Positions 12,003 through 23,921 of a stretch of DNA of 64,000 nt are shown here, piece by piece. The stretch's first letter is position 1; each line of letters starts with the position of its first letter. This DNA is from CAWATZ01 sp963784995. GTDB lineage: Bacteria; Planctomycetota; Planctomycetia; Gemmatales; Gemmataceae. The DNA is taken from assembly GCA_963784995.1 (NCBI GenBank), contig CAWATZ010000003.1, forward strand, positions 434,001 through 498,000, written 5' to 3'. The notes beneath the pieces are model-generated. The model was not told the origin of the DNA and did not search any database. It saw only the letters and a program-made list of their open reading frames with translations. Made by a program: the position numbers and the translations under genes.

Positions 12003-12365
12003 ATGAAACTCTCGTTGTTGCTGTTGGTCGTGCCGTTGCTGCTGCTCCTCGTCGAGGGCTGCGGGACGAGTGGGCCGGCCACTGGAGAGGTGACCGGCAA
12101 GGTGAAGCTGGGCGACCAGCTGGTTCGGTCCGGCACCGTCAAATTCGTGGACGCTCAGCAAAAGGAGACATCGACGGCCATCAGCCCGGAGGGGACCTAC
12201 CGGGTGAACCGGGTGGCCGCCGGAACTGCCCAGGTCACCCTGGTCAGTCACCCCTCCAATCCCTTCTCCAGGCAACCCGGCGGACCGGCGATGGAACCGC
12301 CCCGGACAAAAACCTGCGAGGTCCGTGGGGGAAGGCAAGAGCAGGATCTGGTATTCGATCCGTGA
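12003..12365 (+). CDS. Small lipoprotein with carboxypeptidase-regulatory-like fold
   Basis: This is a 120-aa protein with a strongly hydrophobic N-terminus (MKLSLLLLVVPLLLLLVEGC) and a Cys that could be lipidated, although VEGC is an imperfect lipobox. The rest, GEVTGKVKLGDQLVRSGTVK followed by SPEGTYRVNRVAAG, is the beta-sandwich pattern common in short planctomycete lipoproteins often encoded beside DUF1559 genes. It lies 31 nt after DUF1559 copy A and 19 nt before kinase copy B. The second half of the duplication has no counterpart of it. Confidence 0.75.
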   Translation: MKLSLLLLVVPLLLLLVEGCGTSGPATGEVTGKVKLGDQLVRSGTVKFVDAQQKETSTAISPEGTYRVNRVAAGTAQVTLVSHPSNPFSRQPGGPAMEPPRTKTCEVRGGRQEQDLVFDP

Positions 12366-12384
12366 AGCACTCCGGAGGCCCCAC

Positions 12385-15537
<3,153 letters not shown>

Positions 15538-15547
15538 GGAGATTCCC

Positions 15548-16513
15548 GTGGTGACACCTCCCGTTGCTCTGTTCTCCTCGAAGCGGCGCCCGGGCCCTGA
15601 ATCCAGGGCTCCCCGGCGGGGCTTGAACCACGTTGAACTCCTGGTCGCCCTGTGCGTGAGCATCTGCCTGGCCGGCTTGCTGTTGCCCGCGGTGCTGAAT
15701 AGCTGGGAGGCCGCCAACCAGGCAGAATGTAAGAAGCGACTCGAGCAGATCGGCCTGGCCCTGCAAGCAAGCAATGACGCCCAGGGTTTGATGCCGCCGG
15801 CCATCGGCTACTACCCGCAAGAGGGGAACCAGGCTTACGGCACGGTCTGGCTGCATCTGCTCCCCTACGTCGAGCAGGGAACCTTGTACAAGCAGGCCGT
15901 CGGGCCTGATGGTTACGTACTGCCCAGCATCGCGGCCACACCTGTCAAGTTGTTCCAGTGTCCGTCCGACCCGAGCCTGGGCACGGGCGTCTTGACCACT
16001 CGCGCGGGCACCCCCTATGGCGCCAGCAGCTATGCGGCCAATGCCCAGGTGTTCTGCACTGTCTACCCCTCCGACAGTCTGTGGGCTGGCTGGTATCTGG
16101 ACGCGGCCGGCCAGCCGTCGCTGGCGAAGACCTTCAGCGACGGCACCGCGAACACCATCCTCGTTGCTGAGAAGTATTCCTGGTGCAACAACCTGGCTTT
16201 CCTTGAGGGTGGCACGGCCTGGGCGTACTGGTATACCACCCAGCCAGACACCAAGCCCTATCATGCTACCTTCAGCCAAACCTGGACCACTTACGACATT
16301 GGCCCCGGCTCGCACTTCCTGGTCCAGCCGAGCCCCTCTGCCGGCCCGGAGTCGACATGTGACCCGACGCTGGCCGCAACGGGGCATGGCAGCGGCATGC
16401 CGGTCTTGCTGGCAGACGGCAGCGTGAGGACACTGGCGCCGGACATCTCCGGTTCGACCTGGTGGGCTGCTTGCACGCCCAACGCTGGCGACAGCCTTGG
16501 ACCCGATTGGTAA
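15548..16513 (+). CDS. DUF1559 pilin-like protein, copy B
   Basis: This 321-aa paralogue of 10990-11971 has the same architecture: an N-terminal hydrophobic helix after RRGLNHVELLVAL, the central GYYPQEGN, LLPYVEQG and FQCPSDPS blocks, and the C-terminal DGSVRTLAP strand ending TPNAGDSLGPDW. The usual Thr of the prepilin T-L-V-E motif is Asn here. The GTG at 15548 follows GAGGAG, 10 nt after the kinase stop, matching copy A. The two DUF1559 copies are clearly related along their whole length. Confidence 0.88.
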   Translation: MVTPPVALFSSKRRPGPESRAPRRGLNHVELLVALCVSICLAGLLLPAVLNSWEAANQAECKKRLEQIGLALQASNDAQGLMPPAIGYYPQEGNQAYGTVWLHLLPYVEQGTLYKQAVGPDGYVLPSIAATPVKLFQCPSDPSLGTGVLTTRAGTPYGASSYAANAQVFCTVYPSDSLWAGWYLDAAGQPSLAKTFSDGTANTILVAEKYSWCNNLAFLEGGTAWAYWYTTQPDTKPYHATFSQTWTTYDIGPGSHFLVQPSPSAGPESTCDPTLAATGHGSGMPVLLADGSVRTLAPDISGSTWWAACTPNAGDSLGPDW

Positions 16514-16573
16514 CAGTGCTCAGTGTTCAGTGAAGACAGGTCACTCTTCTGGATCGTGAGAGGAACCCATACC

Positions 16574-17158
16574 ATGACTTCCCCAAACGAGTGGTTGGTG
16601 CAGCTCTTTCCCCGTCTCCGCATGCAGGCCCGGATGCTACGTATGGACCCGCGTCTGAAGGCGCGGTTCGACTCCTCGGACCTGGTCAACGAAACCTTGC
16701 TCAAGGCACAGAAGAATCTCGACCAGTGCCGGGCACAGACCCCCGAGGAAATGATGGCCTGGCTGCAGGCGATCCTCCGCAACCAGCTCCGGGACTTGGT
16801 GGAGCGGCATCACGCCGAGATTCGCGACGTGAACCGCGAGAGGTCGCTGAATGCCGTGCTGGCGGAGTCGTCGGCCCAGCTGGAGGCGATCCTGTCCAGG
16901 GCCAGCGCCTCCCCCGACGAGCAGGTCGAGCGCCAGCTCTATCTGATCCGGCTGGTGGCCGTCTTCGACTCGGCCCTGGAGCAGTTGCCGGAGTCCCAGC
17001 GCGATGCCATCATCCTGTACAAGCTCCAGGGGCTGCCCATCTCCGAGATTGCCGAGCGGCTGCAGCGCAGCGAGCATGCCGTCCGCGACCTGGTCATCCG
17101 GGCCAAAAATCGGCTGAGGCAGATGCCCGAATTGCGGCAACTCTTCAACAACGACTGA
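16574..17158 (+). CDS. ECF-type RNA polymerase sigma factor, copy B
   Basis: This 194-aa paralogue of 7155-7742 has region 2 MLRMDPRLKARFDSSDLVNE and region 4 LPESQRDAIILYKLQGLPIS, then the helix-turn-helix EIAERLQRSEHAVRDLVIRA. It closes the duplicated cassette at its far end, whereas copy A opens it, so the cassette is bracketed by sigma genes. The start ATG at 16574 gives MTSPNEW, aligning with MTAPVEW of copy A. Its stop is 4 nt from the convergent histidine-kinase stop. Confidence 0.88.
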   Translation: MTSPNEWLVQLFPRLRMQARMLRMDPRLKARFDSSDLVNETLLKAQKNLDQCRAQTPEEMMAWLQAILRNQLRDLVERHHAEIRDVNRERSLNAVLAESSAQLEAILSRASASPDEQVERQLYLIRLVAVFDSALEQLPESQRDAIILYKLQGLPISEIAERLQRSEHAVRDLVIRAKNRLRQMPELRQLFNND

Positions 17159-17162
17159 ATGA

Positions 17163-19083
17163 CTACCCCTGCCCGTCCAGCAGCTCGCGCACCTTGTGGG
17201 CAAACACCGACAGCGAAAACGGCTTTTGCAGGAAGTTCGTCGCCTGCTCCAGGATGCCGTGGCGCAGCACGGCGTCGTCGGTGTAGCCGCTCAGGTACAG
17301 GACCTTGGTTTCGGGCCGATCCAGCAGCAGCCGGCGGGCCAGCTGCGGACCGGACAGCGCCGGCATGACCACGTCGGTGATCAGCAGCTGAATCGGTCCC
17401 TGGTGCCGGGCCGCCACCGCCAGGCCCTCGGAACCACTGCTCGCTTCCAGCACCTGGTAGCCCTGGCCCAGCAGCAGCCGCAGCGTCAGTCGGCGGACTC
17501 CCGGGTCATCCTCGACCAGCAGCACGGTCTCCTGGCCGACCGGCAGCGGCAGCGGGGAGGAAGGCACTTCGGGCCGTTCCTTTTCCTGATGGACCAGGGG
17601 CAGGTAGATCCGGAAGGTGGTGCCGGCTCCGACCTCGCTCTGGGCCTCGACGTGGCCGCCGGACTGCTTGACGATGCCGTAGACCGTGGCCAGGCCCAGA
17701 CCGGTTCCCTTGCCCACCTCCTTGGTGGTGAAGAACGGCTCAAAGATCCGGGCCAGCGTTTCCCGAGTCATGCCACAACCGGCGTCTTTCACGGCCAGCA
17801 GGGCGTAAGGACCGGCCGGCATTTCCTCCAGCGCCTGCGGGGAGTGGGCCAGGACCACGTTGCGGGTGGTCAGCGTCAGCGAACCGCCTTGCGGCATGGC
17901 GTCGCGGGCATTGACGGCCAGGTTGATGATCACCTGCTCGATTTGACCCGGATCAGCCTTGATCCGGCCCAGGTGCGGGTCCAGGTCAAAAGCCAGCGTG
18001 ACGTCCTCGCCGATCATGCGCCCCAGCAGCTTGGCAATCTCGGCCAGCAAGCTGTTGAGGTCGATGACCTTGGGCTGAAGCAACTGCTTGCGACTGAAGG
18101 CCAGCAGTTGCCGGGTCAGTGCGCCGGCCCGTTCCCCGGCCTTGCGGACTTCCTGGAGCAAGGGCCCGGAGGGATCGTCGCCTTCCAGGTTGCCCAGGAT
18201 GACCTCGGTGAAACCGTTGATGACCGTCAGGAGGTTGTTGAAGTCGTGGGCGACGCCGCCGGCCAGGTGACCGATCGCCTCCATCTTCTGGGCCTGGCGC
18301 AGCTGCTCTTCCAGATGCCGGCGCTGCGTGACGTCGGTCCAGATGGCCACGGCCCCGGTGACCTTGCCCTCCTGGTCCCGGGTCGGGTCCACGGCGACCC
18401 GGAACCAGCGCTGGCCCAGGGAGACCTCGGCCTCCTGTCGAGCGCGGAACTCGGAACTTGGAGTGCGGAGCGAAGAAGCATTCACTTCCGCGCTCCCCGT
18501 TCCCAGTTCCGAGTTCCGCGCTCGGAAGAGTTCGACGTAATCGCAGCCGGCCAGTTCGCTCGGGGAGCGGCCGAAGAGGCGAGCCAGGGCCTGGTTGCAG
18601 CGCACCACCAGGCCGGCGGGGTTGAGCAGACCGATGCCGTCCTGGACAGCGTCAAAGGTGGTCTGCCATTGCTGGGCGGCCAGGCGGGCGGCCTGCTCCG
18701 CCCGGTGAACGCGGATCAGGCTGTGAGCGTGGGCGAGCAGTTCGCGGGTCCGACGGCTTGGTCAGGTAGGCATCCGCGCCGCCCTCCAGGCCCTGCACCC
18801 GGTCCTCGCCGCGGACGAAATGGCCGGACAGCTGGATGACGGGCACGGTCGCGGTGGTGGGGTCCGACTTGATTTGCCGGCACACCTCGAAGCCGCTCTG
18901 GTCCGGCAAGCGGACGTCGAGGAGGATCAGGTCCGGCCCTTGCCGGGCCAGCTGGAGCCCCTCCGCTCCCGTGCCGGCTTCCCAGACCAGGAAGCCATGG
19001 AATTGCAGTAACACGGCGAGGCTGCGACGGTGATCGCTGTCGTCATCGACGCACAGGATGGTCCCTGCAGGTAATGCGTCCAT
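17163..19083 (-). CDS. Hybrid sensor histidine kinase (REC-PAS-HK-REC), one frameshift
   Basis: The N-terminal receiver starts MDALPAGTILCVDDDSD and carries LILLDVRLPDQSG. After the frame slip near 18750 a PAS domain follows (TTFDAVQDGIGLLNPAG), then the His-containing dimerisation helix GGVAHDFNNLLT, the ATPase N box NLAVNARDAM and GTGLGLATVYGI, and a C-terminal receiver with LLITDVVMPALSG. Removing one base around 18748-18756 joins TKPS to TRELLAHAHSLIRV, giving about 640 aa. The PAS domain contains a 28-residue in-frame insertion translated from an inverted repeat (18441-18522). The receivers at both ends make it a phosphorelay node. It is convergent with sigma copy B. Confidence 0.85.
18441..18522. 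repeat. Inverted repeat inserted in frame in PAS domain
   Basis: The left arm AGCGCGGAACTCGGAACT (18441-18458) and right arm AGTTCCGAGTTCCGCGCT (18505-18522) are exact complements around a 46-nt centre. The translation is RARNSELGT-type low-complexity sequence between DYVELF and the next conserved PAS strand. It has no stop and keeps the frame. Confidence 0.85.
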
Positions 19084-19283
19084 GATCGCCCTCCGGACGA
19101 TGCTCCGCGGCAGTCGTTCCGGCGTCTGGAGGCGCCGTGGAGGTGGTCCTTGATGCTTCGTTGAATCAAAACCGAGGGGCGACACCCTCATCGGCAATCA
19201 TGGCATGCCCAGCGGGGAAAGACAAGAAACCGTGCGGAATTGTGCCGGAATTCTCCGTTGTCCAGACGACGGAAGGGGAGAAC

Positions 19284-19352
19284 GGCGAGCCGGGAGCGTC
19301 AGCTCCCGGATTCTTCGTCGAAGAATCCGGGAGCTGACGCTCCCGGCTCGCC
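19284..19352. repeat. Long perfect hairpin after small hypothetical gene
   Basis: The 33-nt arms beginning GGCGAGCCGGGAGCGTCAGC meet with almost no loop at 19317. The locus lies 10 nt past the stop of the minus-strand gene at 19362-19667 and about 200 bp ahead of the histidine-kinase start. It could act as a terminator, but there is no U-tract. Confidence 0.8.
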
Positions 19353-19361
19353 TTGCCGCGG

Positions 19362-19667
19362 TCAGCGCCGGCTGGCCCGTTCCCGGCGGGCGTGTTCGCA
19401 GATCTCTTCCAGTTCCTGGCTCAGGTGGTCAATCAGGACGGCACTGTCCTGATCGACCTGGAGCATCTTGTCCAGGGCGTTTTTCAGCGATTGCAGCGTG
19501 GGATAATGGCTTTTCTTGCGCAACGGCCGGCTCAGATCGCGCAGCTCGGCGGTCTGCGTGAGCCAGGTGGTGTTGAAGTATTCGACCAGGTCGCGGGTGC
19601 GTTTCTCGGCGTCGGTCATCAGATCGCGCAGGGGCAACCGGCGGAAGGATTTGTCCAGTGGCGGCAT
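19362..19667 (-). CDS. Small hypothetical protein, helical
   Basis: This is a 101-aa charged, mostly helical protein of unknown family. The ATG at 19667 (MPPLDKSFRRLPLRDLMTD) is preferred over the ATG at 19691. The sequence contains heptad-like Leu spacing (LQSLKNALDKMLQVDQDSAV) and a C-terminal basic tail ARRERASRR. It has no signal peptide or membrane segment. It is divergent from the phosphodiesterase gene at 19804. Codon use looks like a real gene, but no function is proposed. Confidence 0.6.
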   Translation of the reverse strand: MPPLDKSFRRLPLRDLMTDAEKRTRDLVEYFNTTWLTQTAELRDLSRPLRKKSHYPTLQSLKNALDKMLQVDQDSAVLIDHLSQELEEICEHARRERASRR

Positions 19668-19803
19668 GGGGTCACCTGTCCGGAGAAGCACGACTTCAAG
19701 AGAACCACAATTCCGAGTACGTGGATAAGGGGTTCAATCCTGTATACTCTAACGCGGAGGGGCTGGGAATGCAACGGCAGCGTTTGGCTGTGGTACGGCG
19801 CCA

Positions 19804-20523
19804 ATGCGGATCTTGCTGATCTCTGACATTCATGGGAACTGGCCGGCCTTGCAGGCGGTCGCGACCGAGCCCCATGACCTGTGCCTGTGCCTGGGCGACC
19901 TGGTCGATTACGGATTGGACCCGGCTCCCTGCATTGACTGGGTCCGGCAAAACGCCCGCTGGACCGTGCGCGGCAACCACGATCACGGCGTTGCTCAGAA
20001 CGTGACGGTCAATGGCAAGGTGGGTTACAAGTACCTGTCCGGAATCACCCGGGGCCTGTCGCGGGAACGGCTCCAGGACAGCGATTTCCGTTTCCTGGCC
20101 CGGCTGCCGTTGACGCAGGTGCTGACCCTGGACAACACGCGCTTTCTGCTGGTCCACGCCACGCCGCGCGATCCGCTGGACGAGTACGCTCCCAACGACG
20201 TCGAGTTCTGGTCGCGCCGGCTGCAGCAGATTGACAGCGACGTGATCTGTGTCGGCCACACGCATCAGCCCTACGTTCTGGAGGTGGGCGGCAAGCTGGT
20301 GATCAACCCGGGCAGCGTCGGCCAGCCGCGCGACGGCGACCCGCGGGCCAGCTTTGCCGTGCTGGAGCCGGACACGAAGAAGGTCGAACTGCGCCGGGTG
20401 GAGTATCCGGTCGAGGAGACGGTGCGGGTGATTCAGGAGAGCAGCCTGGCCGACCCGGACAAGGAAATGCTGATCGAGGCGTTTCGCTCGGCCACGTCGC
20501 CAATCCAGGCCAGGATGTCCTGA
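19804..20523 (+). CDS. Metallophosphoesterase, YfcE/MJ0936-like
   Basis: This 239-aa calcineurin-like phosphoesterase shows the full metal-binding set: SDIHGN at the N-terminus, GDLVDYG, GNHDHG, LVHATP and GHTHQPY. Members of this group hydrolyse phosphodiesters with a di-metal centre; the natural substrate is unknown. It has no signal peptide, so it is cytoplasmic. The gene is followed directly by two tandem 95-bp hairpin repeats that begin at its stop codon. Confidence 0.88.
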   Translation: MRILLISDIHGNWPALQAVATEPHDLCLCLGDLVDYGLDPAPCIDWVRQNARWTVRGNHDHGVAQNVTVNGKVGYKYLSGITRGLSRERLQDSDFRFLARLPLTQVLTLDNTRFLLVHATPRDPLDEYAPNDVEFWSRRLQQIDSDVICVGHTHQPYVLEVGGKLVINPGSVGQPRDGDPRASFAVLEPDTKKVELRRVEYPVEETVRVIQESSLADPDKEMLIEAFRSATSPIQARMS

Positions 20524-20711
20524 GGCCCCCGGGTTGCGCTGCGCTCCACCCGGGGCTTTACTCTCCTGTGTTAGGGAATAAAGCCCCGGGTGGAGCGCAG
20601 CGCAACCCGGGGTGCTGAGGCCCCCGGGTTGCGCTGCGCTCCACCCGGGGCTTTACTCTCCTGTGTTAGGGAATAAAGCCCCGGGTGGAGCGCAGCGCAA
20701 CCCGGGGGGCC
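20521..20711. repeat. Two tandem copies of a 95-bp hairpin
   Basis: The unit starts at 20521 and again at 20616 (period 95). Each has arms of about 35 nt (CCCCGGGTTGCGCTGCGCTC and its complement) around a loop reading ACTCTCCTGTGTTAGGGA. The two copies are nearly identical. The first overlaps the stop codon of the phosphoesterase gene. A head-to-tail duplication of a hairpin is unusual for a simple terminator. Confidence 0.85.
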
Positions 20712-20817
20712 TCAAATCCCTGGCTTCACCCGGCGAAGTACCAGTAACCCGCCGGAAGGGTACTCACGGGGAGACCAAACTCCGGCGGGCAGACCACGTG
20801 GACAAGGAGTTGACAAC

Positions 20818-21198
20818 ATGGCGGACTGGCGGAAACTGGCCAAGGCCCTGGCCCTGGCGGACGATCGCATCGACGAGAAGGAAACCAAGATCATCAAGGA
20901 CGAGCTGCTGGCCGACGGCGCCATCAGCAAGAGCGAGCTGGAGTTCCTCCTGGACGTTCGCAACTCGGCAGGCTCGTGCGTGCAGTCGTTCCACAACTTT
21001 GTTCACTCCGTCGTCAAGAAGGTGATCCTGGCCGATGGCGACATCAGCGCCAAGGAGGCGGCCTGGCTCAAAAAGTACCTCTTCGCGGATGGCAAGGTGG
21101 ACGAGGGCGAGAAGAAGCTGCTGCAGGAATTGAAGTCGGGGGCCAAGGCCGTCTGCCCCGAGTTCACGGCTCTATATGATGAGTGCATGAAAGCGTGA
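20818..21198 (+). CDS. TerB-like protein
   Basis: This 126-aa soluble helical protein resembles the TerB/tellurite-resistance domain. It has two similar halves: DDRIDEKETKIIKDELLADG (about residues 18-37) and DGDISAKEAAWLKKYLFADG (about 72-91), each with an acidic D-x-x-I/V-x-x-x-E loop typical of the fold. TerB domains act as acidic, possibly metal-binding membrane-stress adaptors. No other ter gene is nearby, so a tellurite role should not be assumed. Start ATG 20818 follows AAGGAG. Confidence 0.7.
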   Translation: MADWRKLAKALALADDRIDEKETKIIKDELLADGAISKSELEFLLDVRNSAGSCVQSFHNFVHSVVKKVILADGDISAKEAAWLKKYLFADGKVDEGEKKLLQELKSGAKAVCPEFTALYDECMKA

Positions 21199-21204
21199 TC
21201 GGGA

Positions 21205-21247
21205 CACTGCTGTGGGAGTGGGGCGATTGCTGGCCCCTGCTCCCACA
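21205..21247. terminator. Possible hairpin terminator after TerB-like gene
   Basis: CTGTGGGAGTGGGG and CCCCTGCTCCCACAG form an imperfect stem just past the stop at 21198 and ahead of treZ. There is no clear U-run, so termination is only plausible. Confidence 0.4.
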
Positions 21248-21277
21248 GGGTCGCACTCGTCAGAAGGGCTATCGGGA

Positions 21278-23179
21278 ATGAATCTCGAAATGGGGCTTGG
21301 GGCGGTCTACCTGGGCAACGACACCTGCCGGTTCACGGTCTGGGCCCCGCGAATCCTCCGCGTTGAGCTGGTGCTGCAATCCCCACGCCACCAGACGATT
21401 CCTCTCCAGCGTCTGCCCCACGGTTACCACGAAGCGACCGTGACCGGCGTGCCGCCCGGCAGCCTCTATCTCTATCGTCTCGATGGTCAGCGGCAGCGGC
21501 CCGATCCGGCCTCGCGCTTCCAGCCGCAGGGCGTTCACGGCCCCTCCCAGGTGGTCGATCCGGCCTTCGACTGGCAGGACCTGGGCTGGACCGGCGGCCC
21601 GCGTTTGCAAGACCTGGTCATTTACGAGCTGCACCCCGGGACCTTCACGCCGGAGGGGACTCTGGACGCGATCATCCCGCATCTGGACGAGCTGAAGGAG
21701 CTGGGAGTCAACGCCCTGGAACTGATGCCGCTGGCCCAGTGTCCGGGCAATCGCAACTGGGGTTATGACGGCGTCAACCTCTTCGCGGTCCAAAACAACT
21801 ACGGCGGACCGGGGGCCCTGAAGCGGCTGGTCGATCATTGCCATCGGCGCGGACTTTCGGTCCTGCTCGACGTGGTCTACAACCACCTCGGCCCCGAGGG
21901 CAATTACCTGAGCGAGTTCGCTCCCTACTTCACCGAGCAATATCGCAATCCGTGGGGGCCGTCGCTCAACTTCGACGGCCGGCACAGTGACGAGGTGCGG
22001 CGTTTCTTCCTGGCCAACGCCCTCTACTGGCTGGAGGAATGCCACGTGGACGGCCTGCGCCTGGACGCGATCGATTACGTCAAGGATTTCTCCGCCCGCC
22101 CGTTCCTCCAGGAACTGGCCGAGCAAACGCGAACGGCGGCGGAGCGGCTGGGCCGGCGTTTCGTGCTGATCGGCGAGAGCGACCGCAACGACGTGCGGGT
22201 CTTTCGGCCGGTCGAGCGCGGCGGGTTGGGATTGGACGCGCAATGGAGCGATGATTTTCACAACGCCCTGCACGCGCTGCTCACCGGCGAGAAGGCCGGC
22301 TATTACCAGGACTTCGGCCGGACGGAGCAGCTGGCCCGCGCCCTGTCGGACGGCTTCGTCTACACCGGCGACTACTCCGCCTACCGGGGCCGGCGGCACG
22401 GCGTTTCGTCGCGGGGCGAGCCGGGGCATCGCCTGGTGGTCTGCTGCCAGAACCACGACCAGGTGGGCAACCGCCCCCAGGGTGAGCGGCTGAATCAGCT
22501 GATCTCGTTCGAGGCCCAGAAACTGGCCGCGGCGACGCTGCTGCTGTCGCCGTTCGTGCCGCTGCTGTTCATGGGCGAGGAGTACGGCGAGCCGGCCCCG
22601 TTTCCCTTCTTCGTCCACTTTGGCCATCCGGGAATCCTCGATGGCGTGCGGCGCGGCCGGAAGTCGGAGTTCACCACGCACGGTTTCCACGGCGAGATGC
22701 TCGACCCGGCCGACGAGCGGACCTTCACCCGGGCCCGGCTGCGGCACGAACTGAAGCACCACGGGCCGCACCGGACCTTGTGGGAATTCCACCGGCAGCT
22801 GCTCAAGCTGCGGCGCCACCTGGCCGAGCGCGGACTGCTGGCCATCGATCGGCAGCGCGTGACGTGCCTGGACGAGCAGCGACTGCTGGCCTGGCAGCGC
22901 TGGGGAGCGGACGAGGATCTGCTGTTTGTCGGCAACTACGGCATCTACCCGTCAAGCATGACCGTGGAAGTGTCGAGCGGCGACTGGATCAAGATGCTGG
23001 ACTCGGCGGAGCCGCGCTGGCAGGGCCCCGGCAGTCTGTTGCCGGCCGTGGCGTGTTCCAATGGCAGGCTGACCTTGCGCGTGCCGCCGCAATCGGTGGT
23101 GGTCTACGGCAAGTCGATGACAACGCGGGACAGATTTGCCTCCGGGCAGCTTCCAGATCGAGACGACCATCCAGGATGA
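21278..23179 (+). CDS. treZ: Malto-oligosyltrehalose trehalohydrolase
   Basis: TreZ releases trehalose from the maltooligosyl-trehalose made by TreY. The protein (633 aa) has an N-terminal carbohydrate-binding sandwich (FTVWAPRILRVELVL) and a GH13 barrel. Barrel motifs are DVVYNHLGPEGN, the nucleophile region DGLRLDAIDYV, the acid/base GESDRND and QNHDQVGNR with the third carboxylate. FMGEEYGEPAPF is typical of the TreZ subgroup. The ATG at 21278 (MNLEMGLGAVY) is preferred over upstream starts because homology begins there. treY is not in the window, so the pathway must be completed elsewhere. Cytoplasmic. Confidence 0.9.
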   Translation: MNLEMGLGAVYLGNDTCRFTVWAPRILRVELVLQSPRHQTIPLQRLPHGYHEATVTGVPPGSLYLYRLDGQRQRPDPASRFQPQGVHGPSQVVDPAFDWQDLGWTGGPRLQDLVIYELHPGTFTPEGTLDAIIPHLDELKELGVNALELMPLAQCPGNRNWGYDGVNLFAVQNNYGGPGALKRLVDHCHRRGLSVLLDVVYNHLGPEGNYLSEFAPYFTEQYRNPWGPSLNFDGRHSDEVRRFFLANALYWLEECHVDGLRLDAIDYVKDFSARPFLQELAEQTRTAAERLGRRFVLIGESDRNDVRVFRPVERGGLGLDAQWSDDFHNALHALLTGEKAGYYQDFGRTEQLARALSDGFVYTGDYSAYRGRRHGVSSRGEPGHRLVVCCQNHDQVGNRPQGERLNQLISFEAQKLAAATLLLSPFVPLLFMGEEYGEPAPFPFFVHFGHPGILDGVRRGRKSEFTTHGFHGEMLDPADERTFTRARLRHELKHHGPHRTLWEFHRQLLKLRRHLAERGLLAIDRQRVTCLDEQRLLAWQRWGADEDLLFVGNYGIYPSSMTVEVSSGDWIKMLDSAEPRWQGPGSLLPAVACSNGRLTLRVPPQSVVVYGKSMTTRDRFASGQLPDRDDHPG

Positions 23180-23280
23180 CGTTAGTCGTTCCCAGGATGT
23201 TCCAAAGGACTCCTTGCGGCCCGCAGTTGTCTCGCTTACAGTGATGGCAGATTCCCTGGAAGCGAGGCGCTGGACCACGC

Positions 23281-23919
23281 ATGGCCAAGAAACTCAATTC
23301 GCTGGACCGCTTCCGCAAGCAACCCGGCCGGCTGGTGCTGGAGGAGCACGGTCACTGTGAAATCCCGGCCGGCTGTGGCGGCGTGGTGCTGCGCTGGCGC
23401 AATCCCCGGTCCGCCGTCCACGTGGTCGTCCACGTCTACACTCCTCTTCCGGGCGACGTGCGGATGGACGGTCAGCCTCTGGAGTGGTCGCGGATCGATC
23501 TGCCCCCGGGCCGGCATCTGCTCACGGTCGCTCTGCAAGAGGTGGAGCTGGAGCGCGGCTTCCTGATGTTCGCGGCCTGGAGCGATCCCAAGCTCGTGGA
23601 AATCCCGGCTGCCCACGCCCAGGAAACCGCGTTTCAAATCCTCTCCCGTGCCGATGGCAGCTGGAAGTACACCCTGGAACAACCCGACGCCGGCTTCTTC
23701 ACCCTGCCCTTCGAGGACAGCAGATTGCCGGCCCTGGTCAAGCATCCCACGCCGACGCTGACCTGGCAGGACCACGGCGCCAGCCAGTGTCACCGGTGCA
23801 ATGAACGCAAGGCGGTCTGCCTGGGACTGCCCAGGCCGGGGCGCCCCGGCAAAGGAAACGTCTGGGTGCGTCGAGTCCTTGACATTCCCGGTCCGAAAAT
23901 GACCGACCCCGGAGTCTGA
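23281..23919 (+). CDS. Hypothetical protein, first gene of radical SAM operon
   Basis: This is a 212-aa protein of no recognised family. It is mostly beta-strand in pattern (RLVLEEHGHCEIPAGCGG, RSAVHVVVHVYTPLPGDVRM). Near the C-terminus it has a Cys cluster QCHRCNERKAVC that could bind zinc or Fe-S. It has no signal peptide or membrane segment. The next gene, a radical SAM/SPASM maturase, begins 2 nt after its stop, so it may be a substrate, adaptor or partner of that enzyme (inference from spacing). Confidence 0.7.
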   Translation: MAKKLNSLDRFRKQPGRLVLEEHGHCEIPAGCGGVVLRWRNPRSAVHVVVHVYTPLPGDVRMDGQPLEWSRIDLPPGRHLLTVALQEVELERGFLMFAAWSDPKLVEIPAAHAQETAFQILSRADGSWKYTLEQPDAGFFTLPFEDSRLPALVKHPTPTLTWQDHGASQCHRCNERKAVCLGLPRPGRPGKGNVWVRRVLDIPGPKMTDPGV

Positions 23920-23921
23920 CC

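Noticed and set aside
20521..20711. Possible CRISPR array
   Set aside because: There are only two units, with no variable spacers and no cas genes; the units are hairpins in tandem.
23100..23290. Small precursor peptide for the radical SAM enzyme
   Set aside because: No short frame with a plausible ribosome-binding site and Cys or Gly-rich core was found between treZ and the operon.
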